Source of the DNA: Mrakia gelida
Lineage: Eukaryota; Basidiomycota; Tremellomycetes; Cystofilobasidiales; Mrakiaceae
DNA length: 64,000 bases
Direction: 5' to 3'
Assembly: GCA_024345305.1 (NCBI GenBank)
Contig: BRON01000022.1
Coordinates: 186,001 to 250,000 of the forward strand
The translations under genes and the position numbers were made by a program. Below, piece by piece: positions 32,025 to 43,414 of the stretch (positions within the stretch are counted from its first letter, which is position 1; every line of letters begins with the position of its first letter). The notes beneath the pieces were generated by a model, which had not been told where the DNA came from, ran no database searches, and saw only the letters and a list, made by a program, of their open reading frames with translations.

Positions 32025-35000
32025 GTTTCGATGGCTCCTTGGTTGTCGTCGTTCACTGGGATCGATTCGGTGTCGTATCCCAGTTCAGCGAGGATCCTGG
32101 CAACCCATCTGAAGTTCCGGCACCCTGCGAAGAGAGCGATGCACTCTGCTTCAGGAGAAGAGAGACTGATTGCCTTTTGGCGTCGACTCGCCCAGATGAC
32201 TGTAGATCGAAGGACCTTGACGACGAAGCCTGTTGTTGATCGTCTTGATTCCGTGTCTCCGGCGTAGTCGGAGCCGGTCCAGAGTTCGGCGACTGGAGCG
32301 TCCGAGTGTCCTCCAAGTTGGAGCGACGTATCTGCTGATCCTTGTAGGTATCGCATGACCTTCTTGACTGCTCCCCAATGGACCCTTCGTGGGTCTGAAC
32401 TGAATCGGGTGAGAACTCCGACGGCGAAGGCGATGTCCGGTCGAGTGCAGATTTGGAGGACATCAACGATCCCACCGCTTCGAGGTAGGGTACTCCGTCC
32501 AGCTTCTCTGATCCCGAATCCTCCGATTGGACCGACAGTTGCCTAAAGTCGTCCATCGGAACCTTGTTTGGTTTAGTGTCGACCATGTTGAATCGTTCGA
32601 GGACCGTTTGCACGTATCGTTTCTGGCTGAGGTCCATTGTCCCCGCCTTGCGGTCCCTCGTAACGTCGACTCCGAGGATGGTTCCTGGGTTGAGGTCTCC
32701 TCTGTCGTCGATGTTGAATTCCTTTTGGATCTCCGTCATGACCCACTCCAAGTCCTCCTTGTCTCCCGCGGCGACGAAGTCGTCAACGTACTGGACCAAC
32801 ATGATCCGTCGTCCCTTCCTATGCCCAATGTAGATGCAAGGGTCTGCTTCGAGTGGATGGAGATTCAGTTGAGTTTGAAAGAACTTTGAAGAATGATTGT
32901 AGAACGCGAGTGGTGATTGCTTGAGTCCGTATAGGGCCTTGAGGAGATGCGCCACGAGTTTCTTCTTGTCGGCTCCCTTTTGTTCGTACCCTGTTGGCTG
33001 TTCCATGAAGACCGTTTCCACTAGGTCTGCTGTGAGGAATGCCGTCTTGAAGTCTCCTTGGACTAGATCGAGATCCTCCGATGCTGCGATGGCGAGGACG
33101 ATCCTGAGTGAGTTCAGCTTTGATACCGGCGCGTACGTCTCGATGTAGTCGACTCCTTCTTGCTGACTGAATCCCTTGGCGACCCGTCTAGCTTTGAAGC
33201 GAGTAGTCCTCCCGTCGGCTCCTTTCTTGAGCGCGTAGACCCAGCGACCTCCGACCGTTTTTGATCCTGAGGGTAGCTCCGTGAGTTCAAAGACTCCGTT
33301 CCCTTCCATCGACACCATCTCTTCGTCCATCGCTTCCCTCCAGAAGTAGGCGTGCTCCGACGCCATGGCTTCTCCGTATGTATTTGGGACGGAGGGTGGT
33401 GGAAGATCCTCGAGTTTGGGTTGCGTCGCTTGAGCGTGTCCGGCGAAGTCCTCCGAAATGAAGTCGGTGATGTCGTAGTCCGTCTGGACAAATCTTGCCG
33501 AGTCTCCTGTTCCTGTGAATGGCTTCTTGTTCCGTTGACCTCGTCCGTAGCTCCCACTCGAATAGACAGCCGGTTCATCGATGATGGGCTCGTAAGTGTA
33601 GGAGTGCTTGACGCGTGATAGGTTGGGTTTCCTTGCCTCGGTCTCCCTGACCGGGTCTTGTTGGTTGGACTTGAGTAGGTGCTGTTCCTCTCCTTTGTCC
33701 TCCTCCAGTTCCATCTCTTCTTCTTCCTCCTCCTTGTGGTCCTCCTCGATTCTGGCTCGTCCCATTCCTGGTAATTCCACCGTCTGGTGGATTCCACGTG
33801 TTTCGTCGAAGATAACGTCCCGAGAATGAAGAATCGACCGCTTGGGATCTCCATGGACCTGAAGTCGATAGGCCTTCTTCCAGTTGAGATCGCCGTATCC
33901 GAGGAAGATGCACTTGATGCTCTTGGGTTGATGCTTGATCTTTTGAAGGTTGAGCGCGTAAGCGATAGCTCCGAACGTCCGCATTGCAGTGAGGTCGGGC
34001 TTCCTTTTGTAGTAGGCTTGGTAGGGGGTTTGAGAGTTGACTGAGGATGAGGGAATGCGGTTGATTGTGTATGTGGCGTAGTTCATGGCTTCCGCCCAGT
34101 AGGATCCGTCGAGGTCCCTCGCGTCTCGTAGCGCGCAGGTGATCTTCTCCTCGATGGTTCGCATTCCTCGTTCGGCCTTGCCGTTTTGTTGCGGTGTGCG
34201 TGGGATAGTCGTTTCCTTGGTGATTCCTTCGTCCCGGAGGTAGAACTCGTAGTCCTTCGACGTGTATTCCCCACCGTTGTCTGACCTGATCCGTTTGACG
34301 ACGTGATTGGTCCTTTTCTCCTCCCTTTTCCTCCAGGCGATGAATGTTGCCAGTGTTTCCGACTTCCTCTTCATTGCGAACGACCAGTGGTAGTTGCTGA
34401 AGTCGTCCCAGATCGTCATCATGTAACGCATTCCTTGAGCCGAGGCGATTGGCATCGGTCCGGCGAGATCCGTGTGGACGAGTTCGAGAGGTGAAGTGGT
34501 TTTGGTGGTGGAGGTGGGGAATGGAGTTCGATGTTGTTTCCCTTCGACGCAAGGTACACAGATCCTTTCCTTGAATCCGATGATGTCCTTTTTGGTGAAG
34601 GTTGGTAGGAGCTTCTGACGAGACAACTCCTCCATGGCGGAGATAGAAGCGTGACCGAGCCGGCGATGAAGGACCTCGATCTTGTCGACTCCTGTTGCCG
34701 CGAGTGCGACGTCTTCTCCTCCTGAGCCGACTCCCTTGTAGTCGCTCACGTCCAGCATGTAGAGGTTCTTCGACACCTCTCTTCCCTCCATGAACAGCGA
34801 TCCGTCTCGAAGGAACTGGCACCGCTTGTTGGTTTGGGTTGTCCCCTTGCTGGGGAACCTGGTCTCGACTCCTTTGTTACCGAGTTGACCAATACTGATG
34901 AGGTTGCTGAACCCTGGGATGTGGTATACGTCGGAGATGGTGAAGGCCTTCCTTGATCCTTTCACGGTGGTCTGGAGGTGGATGGAGCCGATGCCGAGGA

Positions 35001-36072
35001 TCTGTACGATTGATCCGTTGGCCATCGTGACCGTTCCGTTGTGCGCCTTGTATGTTACGAAGCGTTCCCGGTCCCCGACGATGTGGTTTGATGCTCCACT
35101 ATCGGCGATGTATCCATGCTTGGTTTGAGCAAAGAGCGCTTGAGCCGACGTCGCGATGTCGGATCCTGCTTCAAGACCGTAGTCTACGAGGTGCGCCTCT
35201 TCCCTATCCTTCCAGTTCCCCTTGTTCTCCTTCTTCCCCTTCCCGAACTTCCTTCCCTTTCCACCTTGTCCCTGCCCCGTGGGCTTTCCTCCATTCAACT
35301 CCCAGCACTCCGACTTGAAGTGTCCGACCTTGTTGCAGTGATGGCACTTGGCGGTCCTCTTGTCGACTAGGAGGGCTGTTTCCTTCGACGATGAAGTACC
35401 GGTCGGTTTGAGGGACTCGTGAGTCCTTACGTGGATGAGGAGGGATGTGGCGACGGCGGTTGGGTTGAGTTCTTGTTTTGATTCTTGTGCCTGGAGCGTT
35501 TGGTGTTGAATGAATTGTTCGAGTGATGCGGGTAATCCACTGAGGAAGAACATTGAGCTCATCCTGTCTGGGATGTTGAGGCCGAGAGCTGACATGTCGT
35601 CGATGATCCTTTGGAATTCGTCGATGTACTCCTGTACTGGTTCTCCCTCCTCCATCTTGAGGTCCCTCATCCTTCGGATGGCCATGACCTCTCCCGCTCC
35701 TCCTTCCACCTTGTGAGTCTTCCTCAGAAGATCCCATGCCTCCTTTGCGTGTTTGCAGTTCCGGATCCGAGGTAGTTCTCGGTCGCTGACCGCCATTTGA
35801 ATCCTGTGGAGCGCGAACTCGTCCATATGGTCCCATTCTTCGATGTCCTTGACGTTGTTCTGCTGCTTCACGACCTCTTGTCCGGTGGTGTCCTTTTCCA
35901 TAATTTCCGGGGTGAGGTTGGGCCTGGTTTTCGTACCGAGGACGACGGGCTTGATTCCTGCTTCTCCAAAGGCGATCTCCATCCTTACTGACCACGTCTC
36001 GTAGTTGGTACCATCGAGAGCGGTGAGCTTGAACAGCTTGTGATCTAGCTTCTTGGAGTAGTTGCTTGACAT
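32025..36072 (-). mobile_element. Ty1/copia retrotransposon Gag-Pol, 3'-truncated
   Basis: One frame of over 1,200 codons starts at 36072 (MSSNYSKKLDHKLFKLTALD). Order: Gag with zinc knuckle CHHCNKVGHFKSEC; protease YIADSGASNHIVGD; pre-integrase VLHRRLGHAS; integrase HTDLAGPMP, IRSDNGGEY and TPQQNGKAERGM; reverse transcriptase RFKARRVAKGFSQQEGVDY, YGLKQSP and LVQYVDDFVAAG; then RNase H (TGSDYAGDTESRRSTTGFVV, LSSPEAECIAL). Integrase before RT is the copia order. A single base is missing at about 32463 (SLMYLQICTRPDIAF is read by restoring it). The RNase H ends at NQGAIETTK near 32025, about 60-100 residues short. No 3' LTR follows; instead an 18-base A run (- strand, about 31973-31990) and then the transposase tail. 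Otherwise the frame is clean, so this insertion is much younger than the surrounding pseudogenes. Confidence 0.9.
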
Positions 36073-36121
36073 GACGAAGGATTGTTGCTTAGCGGGTGGT
36101 GGCGAACTGGTGCTGATAACG

Positions 36122-36288
36122 TGTTGTTGGGTCGTCCACTTGAGCTTAGGGATGTCTGCAGGATGTGGTTCAAAGCTTGATGTATAAAGCTAGCTACTCG
36201 AAAGGTTTATATACTATGGAAATGGTCACGTGATCTGAAGGTAGCTTACAAAGCTGTTTAGAAGAATGGTTACTAACAAGGGGACTGT
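36122..36288 (-). repeat. 5' LTR of the copia element, cut by telomere repeats
   Basis: Matches the solo LTR at 16640-16805. The inner end (CCCAACA on the - strand) is followed by a likely primer-binding region, TTATCAGCACCAGTTCG. The outer end stops at GGGGACTG (36288), where the solo copy continues about 20 bases further; here TTAGGG repeats start at once. Confidence 0.85.
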
Positions 36289-39200
36289 TAGGGTTAGGGT
36301 TCTATAGTCATATCAATACGCAGAGAGCAAGGTCAGAGAGCAAAAGAGAGAGAGAGGAAAGCAAGAAACAAACAGGGGTAGGGCTCTTGAGAGTAAAGGT
36401 AGAACAGAAGAGAAAGCCAAAAGACACGAGAACTAGAAGTGCCAAAAGTGAGAGCGAGCCCTAAGAAGAGTAACCGAGATTCTACTAAGCATTCCCGACC
36501 ACTGAGAGGGTTAGGGTTCTATAGTCATATCAATACGCAGAGAGCAAGGTCAGAGAGCAAAAGAGAGAGAGAGGAAAGCAAGAAACAAACAGGGGTAGGG
36601 CTCTTGAGAGTAAAGGTAGAACAGAAGAGAAAGCCAAAAGACACGAGAACTAGAAGTGCCAAAAGTGAGAGCGAGCCCTAAGAAGAGTAACCGAGATTCT
36701 ACTAAGCATTCCCGACCACTGAGAGTTAGGGTTAGGGTTCTATAGTCATATCAATACGCAGAGAGGGTTAGGGTTAGGGTTCTATAGTCATATCAATACG
36801 CAGGGTTAGGGTTAGGGTTCTATAGTCATATCAATACGCAGAGAGCAAGGTCAGAGAGCAAAAGAGAGAGAGAGGAAAGCAAGAAACAAACAGGGGTAGG
36901 GCTCTTGAGAGTAAAGGTAGAACAGAAGAGAAAGCCAAAAGACACGAGAACTAGAAGTGCCAAAAGTGAGAGCGAGCCCTAAGAAGAGTAACCGAGATTC
37001 TACTAAGCATTCCCGACCACTGAGAGTCCTTCATCACCTCCCTCCACTCCTTCATTGCCTTCAACGTCCCATCCTCCAAACCACCTCCGATCGACACCAC
37101 CAGCGGAACAAAGGGGACCGCGACGCGTCCTGCGTACTTGGCCACCTTCTTCCTCATCGCCACCTCCAGTAGGGTTAGGGTTCTATAGTCATATCAATAC
37201 GTTAGGGTTAGAGGGTTAGGGTTAGGGTTCTATAGTCATATCAATACGCAGAGAGCAAGGTCAGAGAGCAAAAGAGAGAGAGAGGAAAGCAAGAAACAAA
37301 CAGGGGTAGGGCTCTTGAGAGTTAGGGTTCTATAGTCATATCAATACGCAGAGAGCAAGGTCAGAGAGCAAAAGAGAGAGAGAGGAAAGCAAGAAACAAA
37401 CAGGGGTAGGGCTCTTGAGAGTAAAGGTAGAACAGAAGAGAAAGCCAAAAGACACGAGAACTAGAAGTGCCAAAAGTGAGAGCGAGCCCTAAGAAGAGTA
37501 ACCGAGATTCTACTAAGCATTCCCGACCACTGAGAGTCCTTCATCACCTCCCTCCACTCCTTCATTGCCTTCAACGTCCCATCCTCCAAACCACCTCCGA
37601 TCGACACCACCAGCGGAACAAAGGGGACCGCGACGCGTCCTGCGTACTTGGCCACCTTCTTCCTCATCGCCACCTCCAGTACAGCCTGCATTCCTCGTGT
37701 CGCCTCCCTCCACTCGGACGCGTCCCGCTCTGGGGAGAGGTTGCGGGTCGCTCGCTCTGCTTCCACAGTCGCCAAAGAGATGATGGTGAGATCGAACATT
37801 TAGGGTTAGGGTTCTATAGTCATATCAATACGCAGAGAGCAAGGTCAGAGAGCAAAAGAGAGAGAGAGGAAAGCAAGAAACAAACAGGGGTAGGGCTCTT
37901 GAGAGTAAAGGTAGAACAGAAGAGAAAGCCAAAAGACACGAGAACTAGAAGTGCCAAAAGTGAGAGCGAGCCCTAAGAAGAGTAACCGAGATTCTACTAA
38001 GCATTCCCGACCACTGAGAGTCCTTCATCACCTCCCTCCACTCCTTCATTTAGGGTTAGGGTTCTATAGTCATATCAATACGCAGAGAGCAAGGTCAGAG
38101 AGCAAAAGAGAGAGAGAGGAAAGCAAGAAACAAACAGGGGTAGGGCTCTTGAGAGTAAAGGTAGAACAGAAGAGAAAGCCAAAAGACACGAGAACTAGAA
38201 GTGCCAAAAGTGAGAGCGAGCCCTAAGAAGAGTAACCGAGATTTAGAGTTAGGGTTAGGGTTCTATAGTCATATCAATACGCAGAGAGCAAGGTCAGAGA
38301 GCAAAAGAGAGAGAGAGGAAAGCAAGAAACAAACAGGGGTAGGGCTCTTGAGAGTAAAGGTAGAACAGAAGAGAAAGCCAAAAGACACGAGAACTAGAAG
38401 TGCCAAAAGTGAGAGCGAGCCCTAAGAAGAGTAACCGAGATTCTACTAAGCATTCCCGACCACTGAGAGTCCTTCATCACCTCCCTCCACTCCTTCAGGG
38501 TTAGGGTTAGGGTTCTATAGTCATATCAATACGCAGAGAGCAAGGTCAGAGAGCAAAAGAGAGAGAGAGGAAAGCAAGAAACAAACAGGGGTAGGGCTCT
38601 TGAGAGTAAAGGTAGAACAGAAGAGAAAGCCAAAAGACACGAGAACTAGAAGTGCCAAAAGTGAGAGCGAGCCCTAAGAAGAGTAACCGAGATTCTACTA
38701 AGCATTCCCGACCACTGAGAGTCCTTCATCACCTCCCTCCACTCCTTCATTGCCTTCAACGTCCCATCCTCCAAACCACCTCCGATCGACACCACCAGCG
38801 GAACAAAGGGGACCGCGACGCGTCCTGCGTACTTGGCCACCTTCTTCCTCATCGCCACCTCCAGTACAGCCTGCATTCCTCGTGTCGCCATTTAGGGTTA
38901 GGGTTCTATAGTCATATCAATACGCAGAGAGCAAGGTCAGAGAGCAAAAGAGAGAGAGAGGAAAGCAAGAAACAAACAGGGGTAGGGCTCTTGAGAGTAA
39001 AGGTAGAACAGAAGAGAAAGCCAAAAGACACGAGAACTAGAAGTGCCAAAAGTGAGAGCGAGCCCTAAGAAGAGGGTTAGGGTTAGGGTTCTATAGTCAT
39101 ATCAATACGCAGAGAGCAAGGTCAGAGAGCAAAAGAGAGAGAGAGGAAAGCAAGAAACAAACAGGGGTAGGGCTCTTGAGAGTAAAGGTAGAACAGAAGA

Positions 39201-42200
39201 GAAAGCCAAAAGACACGAGAACTAGAAGTGCCAAAAGTGAGAGCGAGCCCTAAGAAGAGTAACCGAGATTCTACTAAGCATTCCCGACCACTGAGAGTCC
39301 TTCATCACCTCCCTCCACTCCTTCAGGTTAGGGTTAGGGTTCTATAGTCATATCAATACGCAGAGAGCAAGGTCAGAGAGCAAAAGAGAGAGAGAGGAAA
39401 GCAAGAAACAAACAGGGGTAGGGCTCTTGAGAGTAAAGGTAGAACAGAAGAGAAAGCCAAAAGACACGAGAACTAGAAGTGCCAAAAGTGAGAGCGAGCC
39501 CTAAGAAGAGTAACCGAGATTCTACTAAGCATTCCCGACCACTGAGAGTCCTTCATCACCTCCCTCCACTCCTTCATTGCCTTCAACGTCCCATCCTCCA
39601 AACCACCTCCGGGTTAGGGTTAGGGTTCTATAGTCATATCAATACGCAGAGAGCAAGGTCAGAGAGCAAAAGAGAGAGAGAGGAAAGCAAGAAACAAACA
39701 GGGGTAGGGCTCTTGAGAGTAAAGGTAGAACAGAAGAGAAAGCCAAAAGACACGAGAACTAGAAGTGCCAAAAGTGAGAGCGAGCCCTAAGAAGAGTAAC
39801 CGAGATTCTACTAAGCATTCCCGACCACTGAGAGTCCTTCATCACCTCCCTCCACTCCTTCATTGCCTTCAACGTCCCATCCTCCAAACCACCTCCGATC
39901 GACACCACCAGCGGAACAAAGGGGACCGCGACGCGTCCTGCGTACTTGGCCACCTTCTTCCTCATCGCCACCTCCAGTACAGCCTGCATTCCTCGTGTCG
40001 CCTCCCTCCACTCGGACGCGTCCCGCTCTGGGGAGAGGTTGCGGGTCGCTCGCTCTGCTTCCACAGTCGCCAAAGAGATGATGGTGAGATCGAACATTTA
40101 GGGTTAGGGTTCTATAGTCATATCAATACGCAGAGAGCAAGGTCAGAGAGCAAAAGAGAGAGAGAGGAAAGCAAGAAACAAACAGGGGTAGGGCTCTTGA
40201 GAGTAAAGGTAGAACAGAAGAGAAAGCCAAAAGACACGAGAACTAGAAGTGCCAAAAGTGAGAGCGAGCCCTAAGAAGAGTAACCGAGATTCTACTAAGC
40301 ATTCCCGACCACTGAGAGTCCTTCATCACCTCCCTCCACTCCTTCATTTAGGGTTAGGGTTCTATAGTCATATCAATACGCAGAGAGCAAGGTCAGAGAG
40401 CAAAAGAGAGAGAGAGGAAAGCAAGAAACAAACAGGGGTTAGGGTTAGGGTTCGGTTAGGGTTAGGGTTCTATAGTCATATCAATACGCAGAGAGCAAGG
40501 TCAGAGAGCAAAAGAGAGAGAGAGGAAAGCAAGAAACAAACAGGGGTAGGGCTCTTGAGAGTAAAGGTAGAACAGAAGAGAAAGCCAAAAGACACGAGAA
40601 CTAGAAGTGCCAAAAGTGAGAGCGAGCCCTAAGAAGAGTAACCGAGATTTAGAGTTAGGGTTAGGGTTCTATAGTCATATCAATACGCAGAGAGCAAGGT
40701 CAGAGAGCAAAAGAGAGAGAGAGGAAAGCAAGAAACAAACAGGGGTAGGGCTCTTGAGAGTAAAGGTAGAACAGAAGAGAAAGCCAAAAGACACGAGAAC
40801 TAGAAGTGCCAAAAGTGAGAGCGAGCCCTAAGAAGAGTAACCGAGATTCTACTAAGCATTTAGGGTTAGGGTTCTATAGTCATATCAATACGCAGAGAGC
40901 AAGGTCAGAGAGCAAAAGAGAGAGAGAGGAAAGCAAGAAACAAACAGGGGTAGGGCTCTTGAGAGTAAAGGTAGAACAGAAGAGAAAGCCAAAAGACACG
41001 AGAACTAGAAGTGCCAAAAGTGAGAGCGAGCCCTAAGAAGAGTAACCGAGATTCTACTAAGCATTCCCGACCACTGAGAGTCCTTCATCACCTCCCTCCA
41101 CTCCTTCATTGCCTTCAACGTCCCATCCTCCAAACCACCTCCGATCGACACCACCAGCGGAACAAAGGGGACCGCGACGCGTCCTGCGTACTTGGCCACC
41201 TTCTTCCTCATCGCCACCTCCAGTACAGCCTGCATTCCTCGTGGTTAGGGTTAGGGTTAGAGGTTAGGGTTAGGGTTCTATAGTCATATCAATACGCAGA
41301 GAGCAAGGTCAGAGAGCAAAAGAGAGAGAGAGGAAAGCAAGAAACAAACAGGGGTAGGGCTCTTGAGAGTAAAGGTAGAACAGAAGAGAAAGCCAAAAGA
41401 CACGAGAACTAGAAGTGCCAAAAGTGAGAGCGAGCCCTAAGAAGAGTAACCGAGATTCTACTAAGCATTCCCGACCACTGAGAGTCCTTCATCACCTCCC
41501 TCCACTCCTTCATTGCCTTCAACGTCCCATCCTCCAAACCACCTCCGATCGACACCACCAGCGGAACAAAGGGGACCGCGACGCGTCCTGCGTACTTGGC
41601 CACCTTCTTCCTCATCGCCACCTCCAGTACAGCCTGCATTCCTCGTGGTTAGGGTTAGGGTTAGAGGTTAGGGTTAGGGTTCTATAGTCATATCAATACG
41701 GGGGTTAGGGTTAGGGTTCTATAGTCATATCAATACGCAGAGAGCAAGGTCAGAGAGCAAAAGAGAGAGAGAGGAAAGCAAGAAACAAACAGGGGTAGGG
41801 CTCTTGAGAGTAAAGGTAGAACAGAAGAGAAAGCCAAAAGACACGAGAACTAGAAGTGCCAAAAGTGAGAGCGAGCCCTAAGAAGAGTAACCGAGATTCT
41901 ACTAAGCATTCCCGACCACTGAGAGTCCTTCATCACCTCCCTCCACTCCTTCATTGCCTTCAACGTCCCATCCTCCAAACCACCTCCGATCGACACCACC
42001 AGCGGAACAAAGGGGACCGCGACGCGTCCTGCGTACTTGGCCACCTTCTTCCTCATCGCCACCTCCAGTACAGCCTGCATTCCTCGTGTCGCCTCCCTCC
42101 ACTCGGACGCGTCCCGCTCTGGGGAGAGGTTGCGGGTCGCTCGCTCTGCTTCCACAGTCGCCAAAGAGATGATGGTGAGATCGAACATTTAGGGTTAGGG

Positions 42201-43130
42201 TTCTATAGTCATATCAATACGCAGAGAGCAAGGTCAGAGAGCAAAAGAGAGAGAGAGGAAAGCAAGAAACAAACAGGGGTAGGGCTCTTGAGAGTAAAGG
42301 TAGAACAGAAGAGAAAGCCAAAAGACACGAGAACTAGAAGTGCCAAAAGTGAGAGGTTAGGGTTAGGGTTAGGGTTCTATAGTCATATCAATACGCAGAG
42401 AGCAAGGTCAGAGAGCAAAAGAGAGAGAGAGGAAAGCAAGAAACAAACAGGGGTAGGGCTCTTGAGAGTAAAGGTAGAACAGAAGAGAAAGCCAAAAGAC
42501 ACGAGAACTAGAAGTGCCAAAAGTGAGAGCGAGCCCTAAGAAGAGTAACCGAGATTTAGGGTTAGGGTTAGGGTTCTATAGTCATATCAATACGCAGAGA
42601 GCAAGGTCAGAGAGCAAAAGAGAGAGAGAGGAAAGCAAGAAACAAACAGGGGTAGGGCTCTTGAGAGTAAAGGTAGGGTTAGGGTTCTATAGTCATATCA
42701 ATACGTTTAGGGTTAGGGTTAGAAGGGTTAGGGTTAGAGGGTTAGGGTTAGGGTTCTATAGTCATATCAATACGCAGAGAGCAAGGTCAGAGAGCAAAAG
42801 AGAGAGAGAGGAAAGCAAGAAACAAACAGGGGTAGGGCTCTTGAGAGTAAAGGTAGAACAGAAGAGAAAGCCAAAAGACACGAGAACTAGAAGTGCCAAA
42901 AGTGAGAGCGAGCCCTAAGAAGAGTAACCGAGATTCTACTAAGCATTCCCGACCACTGAGAGTCCTTCATCACCTCCCTCCACTCCTTCATTGCCTTCAA
43001 CGTCCCATCCTCCAAACCACCTCCGATCGACACCACCAGCGGAACAAAGGGGACCGCGACGCGTCCTGCGTACTTGGCCACCTTCTTCCTCATCGCCACC
43101 TCCAGTACAGCCTGCATTCCTCGTGTCGCC
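36289..43130 (-). mobile_element. tandem array of 5'-truncated telomeric retroelement copies separated by TTAGGG repeats
   Basis: About 29 copies, all in one orientation. On the - strand each copy runs from a variable 5' cut, through part of an open frame and an AG/CT-rich 3' UTR, to the same 3' end ATTGATATGACTATAGAA, immediately followed by CCCTAACCCTAA. On the + strand the junction is always GGGTTAGGGTTCTATAG. Copy lengths range from about 20 bases (36780, 41682) to about 480 (37329, 39627, 41718). Between copies lie one to four TTAGGG units, sometimes with short degenerate tracts (42710-42745). No poly(A) and no target-site duplications are visible. The polarity equals that of HeT-A/TART-type additions, where 3' ends face the centromere. 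Whether the parent is LINE-like or an endonuclease-deficient Penelope-like element cannot be settled here because no RT core is present. Confidence 0.92.
39759..40097 (-). pseudogene. C-terminal coding fragment of the telomeric retroelement (one of three longest copies)
   Basis: The longest copies keep 112 codons ending in a stop at 39759; identical ones lie at 37461-37799 and 41850-42188. The text reads ERDASEWREATRGMQAVLEV, AMRKKVAKYAGRVAVPFVPL, VVSIGGGLEDGTLKAMKEWR and MLSRISVTLLRARSHFWHF. A 'VPFVxSxGG' stretch followed by a basic amphipathic end is something I associate with C-termini downstream of the reverse transcriptase in LINE-type proteins; this is recollection of style, not a search. 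The first Met is accidental: it sits at the truncation point, directly next to TTAGGG. The rest of the protein is nowhere in the window. Confidence 0.6.
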
Positions 43131-43414
43131 TAACGGGTATGCGCCCCGTTCCTGCCTCCAGGAACGGTCGATTCCGTGTAGTCGACTACCCGGATCCGGG
43201 TAGTCCGACCGTTCCAGCAGCCCTTTTTGGACTACCCGGACTTTGCGTCGCTTCGTTCTCCTTCCTCCTTCCTAACGGGTATGCGCCCCGTTCCTGCCTC
43301 CAGGAACGGTCGATTCCGTGTAGTCGACTACCCGGATCCGGGTAGTCCGACCGTTCCAGCAGCCCTTTTTGGACTACCCGGACTTTGCGTCGCTTCGTTC
43401 TCCTTCCTCCTTCC
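43131..43414 (+). repeat. palindrome-rich boundary block, tandem duplicate of 142 bases
   Basis: Two near-identical 142-base copies (43131-43272, 43273-43414), each starting TAACGGGTATGCG and ending in TTCTCCTTCCTCCTTCC. Each holds a hairpin with a 9-base stem (43146-43167 in the first), a perfect 22-base palindrome (43184-43205) and a half-palindrome GGACTACCCGGAC. One further copy starts the second helicase unit at 56575 and a diverged copy starts at 55310 just after telomere repeats. It marks the centromere-side edge of each subtelomeric unit. Confidence 0.85.

Noticed and set aside
33575..34822. 415-codon - strand frame rich in Arg and His
   Set aside because: Shadow of the copia integrase region, whose true frame has all catalytic motifs.
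36439..42918. Many + strand frames repeating MPKVRASPKKSNRDS
   Set aside because: They are the antisense of the retroelement 3' end and change with each truncation point; not genes.
36289..43130. Regular repeats resembling a CRISPR array
   Set aside because: Repeats are long, variable in length and linked by telomere units, and the genome is eukaryotic; no spacer logic.
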